Positions 37,601-48,433 of a stretch of 64,000 nt of DNA are shown piece after piece. The stretch covers positions 3,044,001 through 3,108,000 of the forward strand of contig OX419345.1 in assembly GCA_948470475.1 (NCBI GenBank), written 5' to 3'. A model generated the notes under the pieces. The model was given only the letters and a program-made list of their open reading frames with translations, searched no databases and was not told the DNA's origin. Each line of letters begins with the position of its first letter. The first letter of the stretch is position 1. Both the position numbers and the translations under genes were made by a program. The stretch comes from Galaxea fascicularis. Lineage: Eukaryota; Cnidaria; Anthozoa; Scleractinia; Euphylliidae.

Positions 37601-40600
37601 TATGTGATATTTGTGGTATATATTGAATGTACACTATATAATTTTGGTGCAATAATAAAGGAGAATACCACCTATGTTTTCCACAAGAGTCATATTCATG
37701 CATGCCCTAATATAATGTAAGGGAGTTTTTCCAAAAATAAGTTTGAAGAGCAAAAGTAGTGGCTCTAGATCTGTATCATACCCTTAAAAATGTATTCTGT
37801 GCTGTCTTCAACGAAACAAGTATTGAGAAAGACCATTGATTCAAGGCTTTTTGGAGAATCTGAGCTCTTAACACTGCATTTATTACAGGTACATAAACCT
37901 CTTTCTAAACTTAATGCCATTTCCATCAAATGAGTTCCTCAGCGAATAGTTTAGTTACCCACTTTGTGCAAGTTGAACTTGTTGGAAAAAACACAAATCA
38001 CTTACAACAAATTAATGGTAGTAAAGATTTAAATGACATTTCCATTGGCATTGACATTGCCATTACTGAAACACTATATTATGAGTAGCAAAGATACACA
38101 ATAGAGCTCTGTGAGATCACTGCAACTGACCTTCTAGCTAATCTGATGTCAGGATCAGCATCAACAAACACCTTCATGTCCATCAGCTGAAAAACAGCAT
38201 CATTCAGAAATTTGTTACTTGGAAGAAATAATACTCAGAAACACAGTAACAAAACCACTTACACACTGACGTTACCATGGTAAAGAAGAACTTATCACAT
38301 TGTGCAGAATTGAGTTTGGGTAATAAACTAAGAGTTTCTTTGTGCTGTAGCAAAGTCAATGTTGAGCAATCGTCTTGTGGATTTCCATCTGAAAGCTGGT
38401 CTTTGAGGTCCGAGTCTTTGAAATGAGAAACTTTTCTTCAAGTTGGTTCTCTTTGTCTGGAGTTTTGTAATAGAACCAAAAGGTCGAGACAGCAAAAAGC
38501 AAATCGTGATTTTTAAGAAGATTAATAAAGTTTAAATTTGACATGAGATGGTATCTGCCCTTCATTTAGTGGTGTCGGTTGGGAGAATATGTGCACACTG
38601 ATCATGACTTGTATGTTTGATCAAGAAGTAAGCCTATGGCCTGACAAGGGCTCTATCTAAAAATTTGAAGTAGACTTAATTGGCAGATTTATGGTGAGAT
38701 TTTTATTTTTTCCACCAAATGAGTTCCTCAGCAGATAGTTTAGTTTCCCACTTTGTGCAAGTTGAACTTGTTGGAAAAAACACAAAGCACTTACAACAAT
38801 AAGGAAATTTATTACTTTTATCTACATCGCTTTTGCAGTATGAATAATATTGCTTCCAAAACACCAATGACGATAGCTGAAGCTGTGCTATTAAGCTTAT
38901 TATTGTTACTCTTACATGTGAAAATGAATGAATTACTTGGTACTAACAATGTTCTAGAGGCACTGAGAGGCAGGTGTCTCCAAAGCTCAGAACTAAAACC
39001 AACTGAAACACAAGACTTACATCTCTCAGGTCTTTGTACGCAAATGCCATGATTCCTTCAAAGATGATAACATTGGCACCATATAAATCATGCTGTGAGA
39101 TGAAGCGAGAAAAAATGTTCCAACCTTGAGATGTGATGTTGCAGAATCAATTCAAAATTATGGTTAAATAATCACACTGTCTTACCTTTTGTTCTAACCT
39201 GGCATGAGTTTTAAAGTCATAAATTGGAACCTTATAAGAAAGAAAACAAACCAGATTTTACGACTTAGCAACTAGCCAAGATCATAATCACCATTGCCCA
39301 GGCCTTCATATAATGCAAATGATGTTCTACTGTTTTCATTTATTTAGATCTCCGTCACCTGAGGTACTGCATGTGTGTTTGGACCTATCCCCATAAATGA
39401 GCACTTTTCCTGACTGTGGAGGTGGATATTCACAAAAGATAAAATACCAATGTAATCATGATAAAAAAAAAGTCCTGATTGCTGCCATTACTCACAGCAG
39501 TGTCAGTGCATGGTAATTATGTCAGCCGTAGCTCTGGAAAATATCCTCATTCACCCAAGGCTACCACGAACTTTTACAACACCTGTGAGCTTCAGAAAAA
39601 TAATTTTATAATATTCACTGAGTTTGGGTAATATATCTATTTCTACCTGTACACTCTTTCCTTCTTTTAATTTCTTCAACACCAATGCCGCCAAGTCAGC
39701 ATCAAATGAATCTAAGCAAGAAAAGTGATTGTGTGGTTAAAAAAAATAACCATACCTCCCCCTACAGAAGGGTTTTTGGTTTGCACCCCCTGCCCCTCCC
39801 TACCTACCCTGCTGGAAATTCCAATTAGTTTTAAAAAATTGGCTTTAGCCACACCCTCCTCCTAGGAATTTCCAATGACCCTCAGGGGGGGAAATGCACT
39901 TTCCAAGGTAAATTCAATCAATGTTTGCCTATCAATTGATGCTGGTCTTCCTTTCTAATTGGAAACCTTACCTGGATGATCAAAATTGTATTCATTTCTA
40001 TTGGCTGCTTCATGCTGTTCAGGAGTTAGCACCTAGGGAGACAAAAAGTTTCAGAAATAATGATTATTTGATTTACAAGAGCAATCTGGGTTTCACAGAC
40101 AAATTTCTCCTTGAAATTAACTTCTGAACAATCTTGGGGGCAAACTTCACACTTTCATGTTTCATTTTTTATACCAAATAAAAAATGAAACATGAAACTG
40201 TGAATAAAATCAATTGGCCCACATCTTATTAATCTGAGTAGTCAGTTTCAATGGTGAATTTCCTGTGGGCCCTAAAAGGCCCATTTTCAAGTTGAAAATG
40301 CACGATGAAGTACAATCATTAATCTTCAATTCTGTGTAACATGACATTACTCAAACTTATCAAATGTCTTGTTTCATTGATATTTTGTTCAATAAAACCC
40401 CATCAAATGGACCACTGCAATAATATATAATTTTTTTTGCATTACTCAACACAACACACTAAATTTGCAAGCCCTACTGCTTTTCAGCACCATAACTAAA
40501 AACAAGGTAAATGAATTCCAGCATCCATAACCGTAATCTCACCTTGTAGAAGGAATCAAGTGAAAGCATGCTGACCCAAGGAACTTCAAGCTGTTCAATG

Positions 40601-43600
40601 ATCTTATTTGCAACTGTTGTTTTACCAGATGCACTTCCTCCACACAAGCCTTAAACAAAGGGTGATGTCATTTACAGATGAGATGTTAAAGATGCAGTCA
40701 CTTACACACACATTCCAGACAGATGATAAAGCAACAAAATTGTCAATTTTAGGTGCCACAAACCAAGGGTCAAAAGGGACATCTGAGTACATGATGGCAA
40801 AGGAACCATGGCCTTTAGTTCAGACCTTGAGAAAGAATGCTTATGAGATGGCTAATACTCTAGGTGCAGAGAGGTCATAGGTCACACACAATCCTAGTAA
40901 ATAGAAAACCTTGCTAAGATCATTGCATTAGATCTGTGCAGGCTTTTAGCCAAGTGGCCATCCAGCCAACCTGTGGACGGCACCATTTGGAAGAAATTCG
41001 AGGGGAATTCATTTAATCTCTTATATATTTATGAGAAAACATGCCTCCTGGGCAGGAGAGTGGAGTGTACAGTACTTGTCTCATCGTAATGTGTCTCATG
41101 AAAATCACCTGAAATTTAAACCGAACAAAACCTAGGAAAACAACGGGGTAGTGGCATTAAAAATTGAACTTTTGTCATTTCTGAGTAGTGATTTACTAAC
41201 CATCATACATGATTATGTTGGGTGGTCACTTACCAGAAACAGAAAACAAAAGAATATGTCAAATTTCTGGCCTAAAAAGTGGTTGCGGTCACTTTAGAAA
41301 TTTGAGTGGTGGTCGCTTGCGAGAGAGCTCTGGGAACAGTATTTAACTAAGAGACAAAATGGTTGTTTACAAAGTGGTTGCTTACGCGAGGTGGTCGCTT
41401 ATGAGAAGTGGTCGCTATGAGAGAGTTGACTGTATGTGAAGAGAGTGCGGAGCAGAGAAGAGAAAGGAAAAGGAAGCTTACATTTTACCATCTGCTGAAC
41501 CACTGATTCCTCTTCCCCCTTCCCCTTAGTAGCAGCTATTATGTGACCAGCATATGGGAGATCATAGGTTTTGCCAACTAAAATTACTATTCCCTTGTTA
41601 CAGGCTTGACTATGTTTGTGTAATGGTATACAAGCAACATCTTAACATTAATTTCCTTTTTCTGAGAGAGTTTCACAAGCTCAATTCTTGCAATATAACA
41701 ACAGTGTAAGAAAATAATGGATAACTGTGTTTTGTTTCCCCTTATCGATTCCAACAGAGCTCACTGACATTACCTATGACAAAAGGCTCTTTTAGCTGTC
41801 CCTGGAGGTTGTACCATGGAGGCCGACCTGCCAAGTGCAAACAAATACTGTAAATGGTTATAAACCACTTTCACTTTCACTAACAATTGCCTCTGTGATT
41901 AGTCTACTTTGTCTGGAAAAAATAATAAAAAGAAAACATTTAATGGAAAAAATATTAATAAACCACAAATGGCATTAAATGGCAGAGATATTGAAGGGTA
42001 ATCACACAACTACAAGAGGATTTTCCATCAAACCCTGGGGGCCTCATAACACAACAGACTCAATATCTGAAATTTTGAAAACCAAAGAAAATTTCAGAAT
42101 GTGAGTGTTTAATCAACATCTACCCTTACCTGAATATGGTAATATCAGATCCCTTTTTTTCACTTATGTTGTTCGAAATATATTTCAGCAAAGTTTTTGT
42201 CTTCATTCTCATTACACACAGGAGATATGTCCACAACAACTTCACTTTTCCTAAAGGGGTGGGGGGTGGGGGGGTGGGGAACAACCCATCAAAATAAACT
42301 AAGAGAGACTTGCAGATCACCAAACCATTCGAAAAAACAACAAATGAATCCTCTAAAGCACTTAAAAAACATCTCTGCTCTGTATGGTGGTCAAATTGCA
42401 TGATCAACTCTTTTGAAAAAACCACATTTTTGTGTTCAACTCCCCCACTGACGCAGCACCGCAGTTTCTTTACAAACCACCCCCTTTATTCACTTTTAAA
42501 ATATTAGCTTGCAATTAACCTCACGTCTCTCTAGAAGAAAGTCCGAGGACAATGCTTGTTGACTTAAGCTCGTATCACATCAAAAATTAAATGTCGTGTG
42601 TTGTTGCAATCTGTTGAAATAATATGTAGTTGAAAAATGTAATTTCAGTCACACTTTAGAGCTTTCAATTTAAAAATGTCGGTTTTGCTGACATTTTCCT
42701 GATATGTCTCTGATCAGCACAACATGATTTCATCATAATATTAGAAAGCCTCTCATGAATACTCCAACCATTTTTAAATGGGACATTTAGAAATGGTAAA
42801 AAAAGACAGCAAATTTAAACATTTTTGTCAGACATTTGAGCAAAGTGACTGAAGAGGAATATCACCAACAAATGTCCTTGATGGTATAGTAATCAATCTG
42901 AAGGGTTCATGTTGAACCAATAACAAAGTAAAGACTCCTTGGCTCAACACAGTTTATATCTTATAAACCAATAAGTAGATTGCAACACATTAAAGTTTTT
43001 CGCTTGAAATTCAAAAAGCAAAAGCATGTATTCTTGGATGTAAGACTGAAGTTCAAGGCCATATGAATGGGAAACTCAAACAAATGGTTAATTCTTCGTA
43101 CAGTATTTCCTAGTGAGGTACAGCTGAGCTGACTTGAGTTTTTTTTTTTTATTGACAATAATATAGAAAGTGGATGTTTTGCCTTCTTGGCCGAAGAATC
43201 ATACCATTCTAAATTTAAACAGCTGTCATTTATATATCATTTTAGCGAGTCAATTTGTCTGAAGAACCAAAAAAGAATCAGAACATCAGCTGATTACATT
43301 TTCTTGATAGTTCCAAGTTAGGTGGAGTACAGTAAGTGAAACTGAGCTGACTTGAGGTTTTAAGTGATAATAATGTGGAAAATGGCTGTTTTGCCTTCTT
43401 GACCAAAGAATCATACCACTTTAAATTGAAACAGCAGTCACTTTGTCAGCTGTTTCAATTTACATGTAAAGTGGTATGATTCTCAGCGAGTCTCATCTCA
43501 GCGAGTCAATTTGTCCAAAGAAACAACAAAGGCTTAAAACATCAGCTGATCAAATATAACACTAGACTTTTAGTTATCCATCAGAAGTACAGTCAACAAC

Positions 43601-44973
43601 AAACTAAATAATAATAGAAGCAATATTGTTAGTTTCAGTAACATTATTGTGGTCACAAACCTGTTTCTACAAAAGCCAAAATTAAAGATACTCTGAATAT
43701 CTTGAAATCACTGTACTCTTGTTGTGACAATCATTATTATTTGTGACAACAAGATTGATCTCAAGACATTCAGAGTATCTTTAATTTTGGCTTTTGTAGA
43801 AATATATTTTTTAATGACCTAGTGATCAATTTATTCTGTGTCTTAGTCAATACAAACAATGCATATCAAACAATAAAAGCCCAACTGTAGAAAAGTTCAG
43901 AGTAGACATTTCCTTGGTTAACATGGCACATGCAGAAAGGTTCAGGAAGTCAAATAAACAGCTGTGTATAAATACATAATCTAACTGCCCATAGACTACA
44001 ACAGAGTAACATCATTTTGTTTCAGTGCAAACTGAATATTTTCATCTTTGAATTAACACGGTATATATGGTCTACTGAGTGCTTTTCCTTCTGTAAACTT
44101 TCAATTTAAAAATGTCGCTTTGTTGGCACTTTCCTGCTATGACTCTAATCAGCACAACATCAAATCAAATCATTTTATAAGGAGGCTCACAATAGTTTTC
44201 AAGCTTGATCGAGCCATATCTTCATGGCTCGATTTACTCGATCGCACCATGGCTTGCTTGGCTCGCAGCGGCTGGCTCACTTGGCTCGGCTTGTGACTTA
44301 CTTGACTCGCATGGGTCGCACCGTGACTCGCATGGCTCGCTGCCTCGTATATTAGTAATACTCAGTTCTGCTTTATTTCGTTCACGGCTAGAACTCAAAA
44401 GTGAAACCTGCTTTAACCAATCACAAGGGCAACGAGTTTTACATGCTTGCAAAGAAATTTTATTCTTTATTCTCCATGAATGACTCTGTTTACGAATAAC
44501 AGTGGGTGTTTGGTAAAAAAGATTGAGACTTGTTGAGAGTTACACCAGCCTTTGCTCTGATTTTATAATAAGACTGACAGGCATACCGGACTATGTTGCA
44601 GATACCAATATCCTGATTAATAAACACTATCACATAAATAAACGCAAAAACAACACCTAAATCCTTTAAAAGATCATGCCATGTACCAAAACATAATTTT
44701 ACACTAACCTGCCGTGTATATCGTCCTATTCGAGCGCCGAAACACTCGAACATTGTCGGGTTTGGCTTTCGAGGGAGAACTGGGAGGCTGAGGTGGAGCG
44801 TCATTTATACTGACAAACATAAACCGCAGAAACTAACTTACACACGATAATTAGAGAGTAATCAAAGCTGGATCTAGGAACTACCTTTCGCAGCTTCCCG
44901 AGCTATCCTCTGTCGGAGAGATCGACCGTAAATCTAAAGTGAGAACACATGGTCGTTCAGACTTTTCCGCCAT
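29007..44973 (-). CDS. UCKL1: UCKL1, uridine-cytidine kinase-like 1, complete, 21 coding exons
   Basis: UCKL1 is a pyrimidine salvage protein with an N-terminal uridine kinase domain and a C-terminal UPRT-like domain (family knowledge). Exons: 44885-44973, 44709-44809, 41774-41827, 40543-40649, 39972-40032, 39647-39711, 39186-39230, 39021-39092, 38131-38186, 37348-37423, 36072-36191, 35879-35895, 34889-34987, 33683-33776, 32925-32987, 31834-31956, 31186-31267, 30765-30790, 30300-30357, 29798-29896, 29007-29047. All are GT/AG with continuous phase: 1548 nt, 515 aa (human about 548). Seen: [14 protein letters not shown]-loop [10 protein letters not shown] near 84-93, [58 protein letters not shown] at 375-390, PRPP-loop [11 protein letters not shown] at 432-442, and a [14 protein letters not shown]-terminus. 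Two microexons (17 and 26 nt) are needed to keep frame. It looks intact. Kinase residues are conserved; activity of the UPRT-like half is uncertain in animals. Confidence 0.95.
29385..29560. repeat. AT-rich dispersed repeat with AGCGC motif in the last UCKL1 intron
   Basis: ATAATAATACACAGCTTATATAGCGC is followed by AAAGATCCAGCGGCGCTTTAC and A-rich AATAATAATAAAAATAAAAG. I recognise this as resembling a dispersed invertebrate repeat, but its ends and class cannot be set from one copy. Confidence 0.35.
30602..30733. repeat. Fold-back element, copy B (GTTGTGGTTCAATTT family)
   Basis: Same arms as 6587-6700 (TTGTGGTTCAATTTTAT...TTTAAATTT), here around a C-rich then A-rich loop. It lies in a UCKL1 intron. 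Confidence 0.7.
33994..34225 (+). mobile_element. tRNA-derived SINE, plus strand
   Basis: The head GGATGGCGCAGTGATGAGAG gives an A-box-like motif at 34006-34022, with a weak B box (GTTAGATTCCC) ending at 34050. The body contains AGGAGGTTTTTCTCCGGGTA and GGTTTTCCCCTCTCC. I recognise this body type as a conserved SINE core of marine invertebrates. It lies in UCKL1 intron 13. Confidence 0.65.
34239..34301. repeat. 63-bp hairpin with 29-bp arms
   Basis: TGGGTGTTG.AAT.ACTTCACAAAGGATA pairs with its reverse complement, with two or three mismatches and a short loop. Its size and shape resemble a microRNA precursor or a tiny MITE. It is in UCKL1 intron 13, beside the SINE. Confidence 0.7.
34472..34842. 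mobile_element. 371-bp Harbinger-like MITE, TTA duplication
   Basis: The ends GGCCCAGTTCAGACGCCGCT and the inverted GACCCGGTTCAGACGCCGCT are followed by further matching sequence (CCACT, then CCTAA). The element is flanked by TTA at 34469-34471 and 34843-34845. It has no open transposase frame and lies in UCKL1 intron 13, just downstream of exon 13's donor. Confidence 0.8.
35445..35820. mobile_element. 376-bp Tigger/pogo-like MITE
   Basis: The ends are CAGTCAAACCTG and CAGGTTTGACTG (perfect inverted repeats). The left flank is TA and the right flank CA, consistent with a mutated TA duplication. It lies in UCKL1 intron 12. Confidence 0.65.
36337..36963. mobile_element. 627-bp element with 20-bp perfect terminal inverted repeats
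   Basis: GGGGGACTAACTTAACTACA at 36337 is exactly mirrored by TGTAGTTAAGTTAGTCCCCC at 36944-36963. No transposase frame or clear target duplication was found. It lies in UCKL1 intron 10. Confidence 0.7.
37925..38800. repeat. Two direct copies of an 87-bp segment in UCKL1 introns
   Basis: About 37925-38010 and 38713-38799 share AAATGAGTTCCTCAGCGAAT...GTGCAAGTTGAACTTGTTGG and CTTACAACAA with only a few differences. UCKL1 exon 9 lies between them, so recombination between the copies would delete that exon. Confidence 0.75.
40145..40205. repeat. 61-bp hairpin with 27-bp arms
   Basis: TTCACACTTTCATGTTTCAT...TTTTTAT pairs with its reverse complement ending at 40205. There is a single mismatch and a short loop. 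UCKL1 intron 4. Confidence 0.75.
41061..41432. mobile_element. Truncated Tigger-like MITE (same family as 56803)
   Basis: The reverse complement starts CAGTCAACTCTCTCATAGCG and follows the 56803 element through GGCCAGAAATTTGACATATT to ACAAGTACTGTACACTCCAC, then stops. The second terminus is missing. UCKL1 intron 3. Confidence 0.75.
43125..43555. repeat. Diverged tandem duplication with internal hairpin
   Basis: About 43125-43300 and 43345-43555 share GAGCTGACTTGAG, GTTTTGCCTTCTTG, AAGAATCATACCA, GCGAGTCAATTTGTC and AACATCAGCTGAT. In the second copy 43409-43481 folds as a hairpin (AATCATACCACTTTA...AATTGAAACAGC). UCKL1 intron 2. Confidence 0.65.
43664..43803. repeat. 140-bp hairpin element
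   Basis: CTACAAAAGCCAAAATTAAA, continuing GATACTCTGAAT, is exactly mirrored at the other end. Pairing continues less perfectly through CTTGTTGTGACAA. UCKL1 intron 2. Confidence 0.8.
44205..44345. repeat. Degenerate GGCTCG repeat
   Basis: The words ATGGCTCG, TTGGCTCG and CTGGCTC recur irregularly. It is a GC-rich patch in otherwise AT-rich UCKL1 intron 2, about 360 bp downstream (in transcription) of exon 2. Confidence 0.6.
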
Positions 44974-47033
44974 GTTTGTTACTGCGCGGCAACTGCGGCG
45001 CACATTTTACAGGTATCAACCACTGCAGAATAACAACAAAAGTGCGGGCGCGTTTGCAGTTGTCAAAAAAAAAAAAATTGTCGAAGTCAAAACCGCATTG
45101 TATTTGAAGCAAGTTCCGACTTCTACGCCCACTGAATGCGCTTTGCATTAGCAGGCCAATTGGTTTTTTCATAAGGTAGTTTAAATTGTCCTATGCACCG
45201 CAAATACAACTGAGTAAATTTATGTTAAAGACAACCGACTACAAAAACAATACTTCTGCCGAGTCTTAGACTTGTTGACACCTTTGACAACCCGAAAATT
45301 AAAAAAAAGTGACTCGAAATGGAATATTAAAATCTCAATTTCTTGTTTTAGTGAGTATCAGTCTTGTTTTTCTGTGTAAGGTTTTTTTTTATCTATGGGC
45401 TAATAATCAAAATCGTGGGCTCCTGTTATAAGCTACTAATTGGAGCTTTGACAATCAGCTGGGAAAAACAGCAACCGGGTTTCAGTTTTGGTACCAAATG
45501 TCACAAGGTTATTATTTGAACTGGTTTCAAGTAAAAACTTAGTCCATGATCTAAAGCAAAATATTTTATGTTTGATATAGAATCTGAGGTTTTGTGAGTG
45601 GTCATTTCATATTCCGGCAATGAATAACTTCGAAGACGTTCCGAGTTTTAAGGTGTATATAGTTAAACACATTTTTCAAACTGGCAGGTGAAACATGTTG
45701 TCACAGAAAATAGCGTTTTGTACCGTCGCAGGCAAGTAATTATCACTTACAAGGATTAAAAAGGTTCCAAGTATTATTCCAGTTCTTTCTTAAAATTTAT
45801 GAACGTGATCGCAAATCGAGATCAGATGAGTATTTATATGAGGCTAACGGCTTTCCGAGACAAGAAAGGGTCATTTTAGGAATTATAATGGCTTGCTTTA
45901 GCTTGCTGTAAGTGAAATTTTAATTGCCATTGTTCGCGTATCTCTCGGTCGCTTAGAGGAGGTAATATACCTTCGAAATTAGCGTCAACAAACACTGTTG
46001 AAACACGGAATCGTTTATATTGCCATTATGGATAAGTTTAAAAAATATTCAAGAGATTTTCAGTTGCTGCGACGGGCTATATTTTTAAGTGTCAAAAGTG
46101 AACGCATATAACCAGGCGGTATCTAAGTGACGTGTGTAATGACATAGCCCGCGGGATACGATATTTATTAGCATTCTATACAAAGCAGACTAGAAATGAA
46201 TTCATGTGTTTGTCAAAACCTTTCAACTTCTCATCTGGCAGGATAAAACCCTAAAATGCATTTTGATGATAAATTTGTTGGGATCGCGAAAGCGAAACGG
46301 TTTTGAGGTGATCTACAGTTTTGGTTTAGCGTTTGGTTAATTTGACAAGCTCGTGTTGACTCAGCGTTTGACAGCTCAGAGATTCCTATTCCATTCTTGA
46401 TACAAAGATGACTGGGGCGCATTGTTCACAAAACAATATTAGAACATTGTGAATGTGGCCTTGAAGTGAACAATACATGCATCGCAGTAACGAGAGTAAC
46501 TCTGGTAACGCTAAAGGAATCAGAGACTTTAGCTATTTCGAAGGCAATTTGTTTTTACAAAATTCCCCTTGAAAGAAGAACGCCGAACATCCAGGGATCA
46601 CGTCAAAACAAGTTCTTGTGAGCGCCACGCCAGCTCGCGTTTACTTTGAATGGAACGTGCTACAATTTATCCCTGTTGTTCTTAATCTAGTTTAAGTTGG
46701 AATATAATAGCTCATCACTGTTGCTTACTTTTCAAAAACAGAATATCTGTCTATTCCAATATCTTCAAATAAAATGCAAAGTTAGCTAGACTGTGGCCGA
46801 CAGTGGGTAAAATATAATCCTATTTGTTGATAAAATTTCATTTTCGCTCAAGCCTCGGCATCTTGAATGTTTGCTTTGGCAAAATAAAACAGGATTATTA
46901 TAATGAACCTGCGAAAGGCCAGTCGAAATTGGTCTTAGGGTCTGAAATCTGAAGTAAATAAAATCACCGTATATCTCGAATCCACGTGGAAAATTTTCCC
47001 AGTTGTCCACGGAAGCCAATGAAATGCGAGCGC
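44974..47033. other. Intergenic region between divergent UCKL1 and TGIF genes
   Basis: Should contain both promoters. The UCKL1 ATG at 44971-44973 is followed upstream by GC-rich sequence. No further exon is recognised. Confidence 0.5.
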
Positions 47034-47062
47034 TATTTAAATAGATTGTCACAATAAGCCAA
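47015..47062 (+). promoter_or_regulatory. Candidate TGIF core promoter
   Basis: CCAAT at 47016-47020 precedes the TATA-like palindrome TATTTAAATA at 47034-47043. Another CCAAT is at 47058-47062. This is about 220 bp before the TGIF ATG. Position and motif are the only support. Confidence 0.25.
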
Positions 47063-47260
47063 TCGCGTGTCGCGATTATATTGTAAATTACACAAACACA
47101 CGGCAACGCCAGAGTGCACACACGCGTTCATCTGTCATTAGTGTCAAAGTCGCTTCGCTGATGCAGGTTTCGCAAACACTGCTCTGCTTCAAAAACTACG
47201 CTGTACGCTTTCTCCGTGTATCACAGTCATAGCCTCTGGGAGTGCGTGCCGGCGAGAGAC

Positions 47261-48433
47261 ATGGCTCCTCACACAGGGAAGGCGGCGAGGAATAAGCGTT
47301 ACTGTAAGTTTACGGAAGCCGGCAGAAACCAGTGAATGCAGTAAGCCGTCCAAATGCGCAACGCCTCTCAAAATTCTGAATGAATGAGCTGTGCTTTTGA
47401 CAGCGGTGATTTCTCGCTTAGGGAATAGATCCTCGCTTAGGATGGGCCTTTCGTCTCGTTACTCAGCCCTGTGGCTAGTCTAAAATGAAATTCTAGTATT
47501 TAGCGACTTCTAATGATGTGATGTTCCAGACAAGTCGTGTCTCGTGATTTCACTGTGTTCTTTGGCGAGCCGATGACAGCTCGGATAGTTCATAAGATCA
47601 ATACATGTCTTGATGAGCGAAGGCCACTAGAATTATGCAGTGTTGTTCCGATTCAGCGGCTCTAGCATAAATGGCATTCAAAAATTCATGCTTTATTCAA
47701 TTTCTAAATTGTTTTTACTCATTATATTTTTTGCTCTCCAGCAGTGGACGAAAACGTGGAAAATTTGAGAGAGGAAAACGATAGGGTTCTTCGAGCATCA
47801 CGTGTCACAAATGCTAGTAGCCCACCGCCCAAGAGAAGGAGAGGTAATTTACCGAAAGATTCAGTCAACGTTCTTCGAATGTGGCTATGGGAACACAGAT
47901 TCAACGCCTATCCGTCCGAAGCAGAAAAGCAATACCTCTCGAAAGCCGCTAACCTCTCTGTTCTTCAAGTTTGCAACTGGTTCATTAATGCGCGAAGACG
48001 AATACTGCCGGAGATGATACGCCGTGAGGGAAGAGACCCAAGTAATTACACCATCACGCGAAGAGCGAGTGTCAAGAGCTCTTCTTCTTCTTCATCTTCT
48101 CCGAGCAGTTTGTACCAGAGGAGCTTATCGCCGAGCCCCGAACGGCACTTTGACAGCGACTTCTCTCAGCACGATCAGGATACGTATTTTCCGGTATGCG
48201 ATTATAAGGGACAATTTGATAATTACGTGGGCTGTAAAAGCCCCAAGTCGCTCGTTCATGGACCGCAGCAACCTGAATGCGGCTCAGAAATGCCATCGCC
48301 TAATGAAAATTCATCGCTGAAACTGGACGCTTTCAGTAGTATCAATTTATTGGTCGAAGTCGCACTTAACATGGACGAATTTCGTAAACAAGGGAAAAAT
48401 TGCTTGCAAGAGGTTGCTTCATTGTCATGTTAA
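47261..48433 (+). CDS. TGIF1: TGIF-class TALE homeobox protein, two coding exons
   Basis: A DNA-binding transcriptional regulator; in vertebrates TGIF proteins repress TGF-beta and retinoid targets. The large exon has no ATG before the homeodomain. Splicing resolves this: exon 1 47261-47303 (ATGGCTCCTCAC..., ending in phase 1 at GTAAGT) joins exon 2 47742-48433 after TCTCCAG, giving 244 aa. The homeodomain is at about residues 45-107: [12 protein letters not shown], then [12 protein letters not shown] with the three-residue TALE loop (AYP at 70-72), then [18 protein letters not shown] as helix 3. [15 protein letters not shown] follows, as in TGIF proteins. The C-terminus is serine-rich and not recognisable. 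Exon 1 is inferred from phase and splice sites only. TGIF1 and TGIF2 are a vertebrate split, so the symbol marks the class. Confidence 0.9.

Noticed and set aside
44205..44483. Opposed frames of 92 and 72 codons
   Set aside because: They arise from the GGCTCG-word repeat in a UCKL1 intron.
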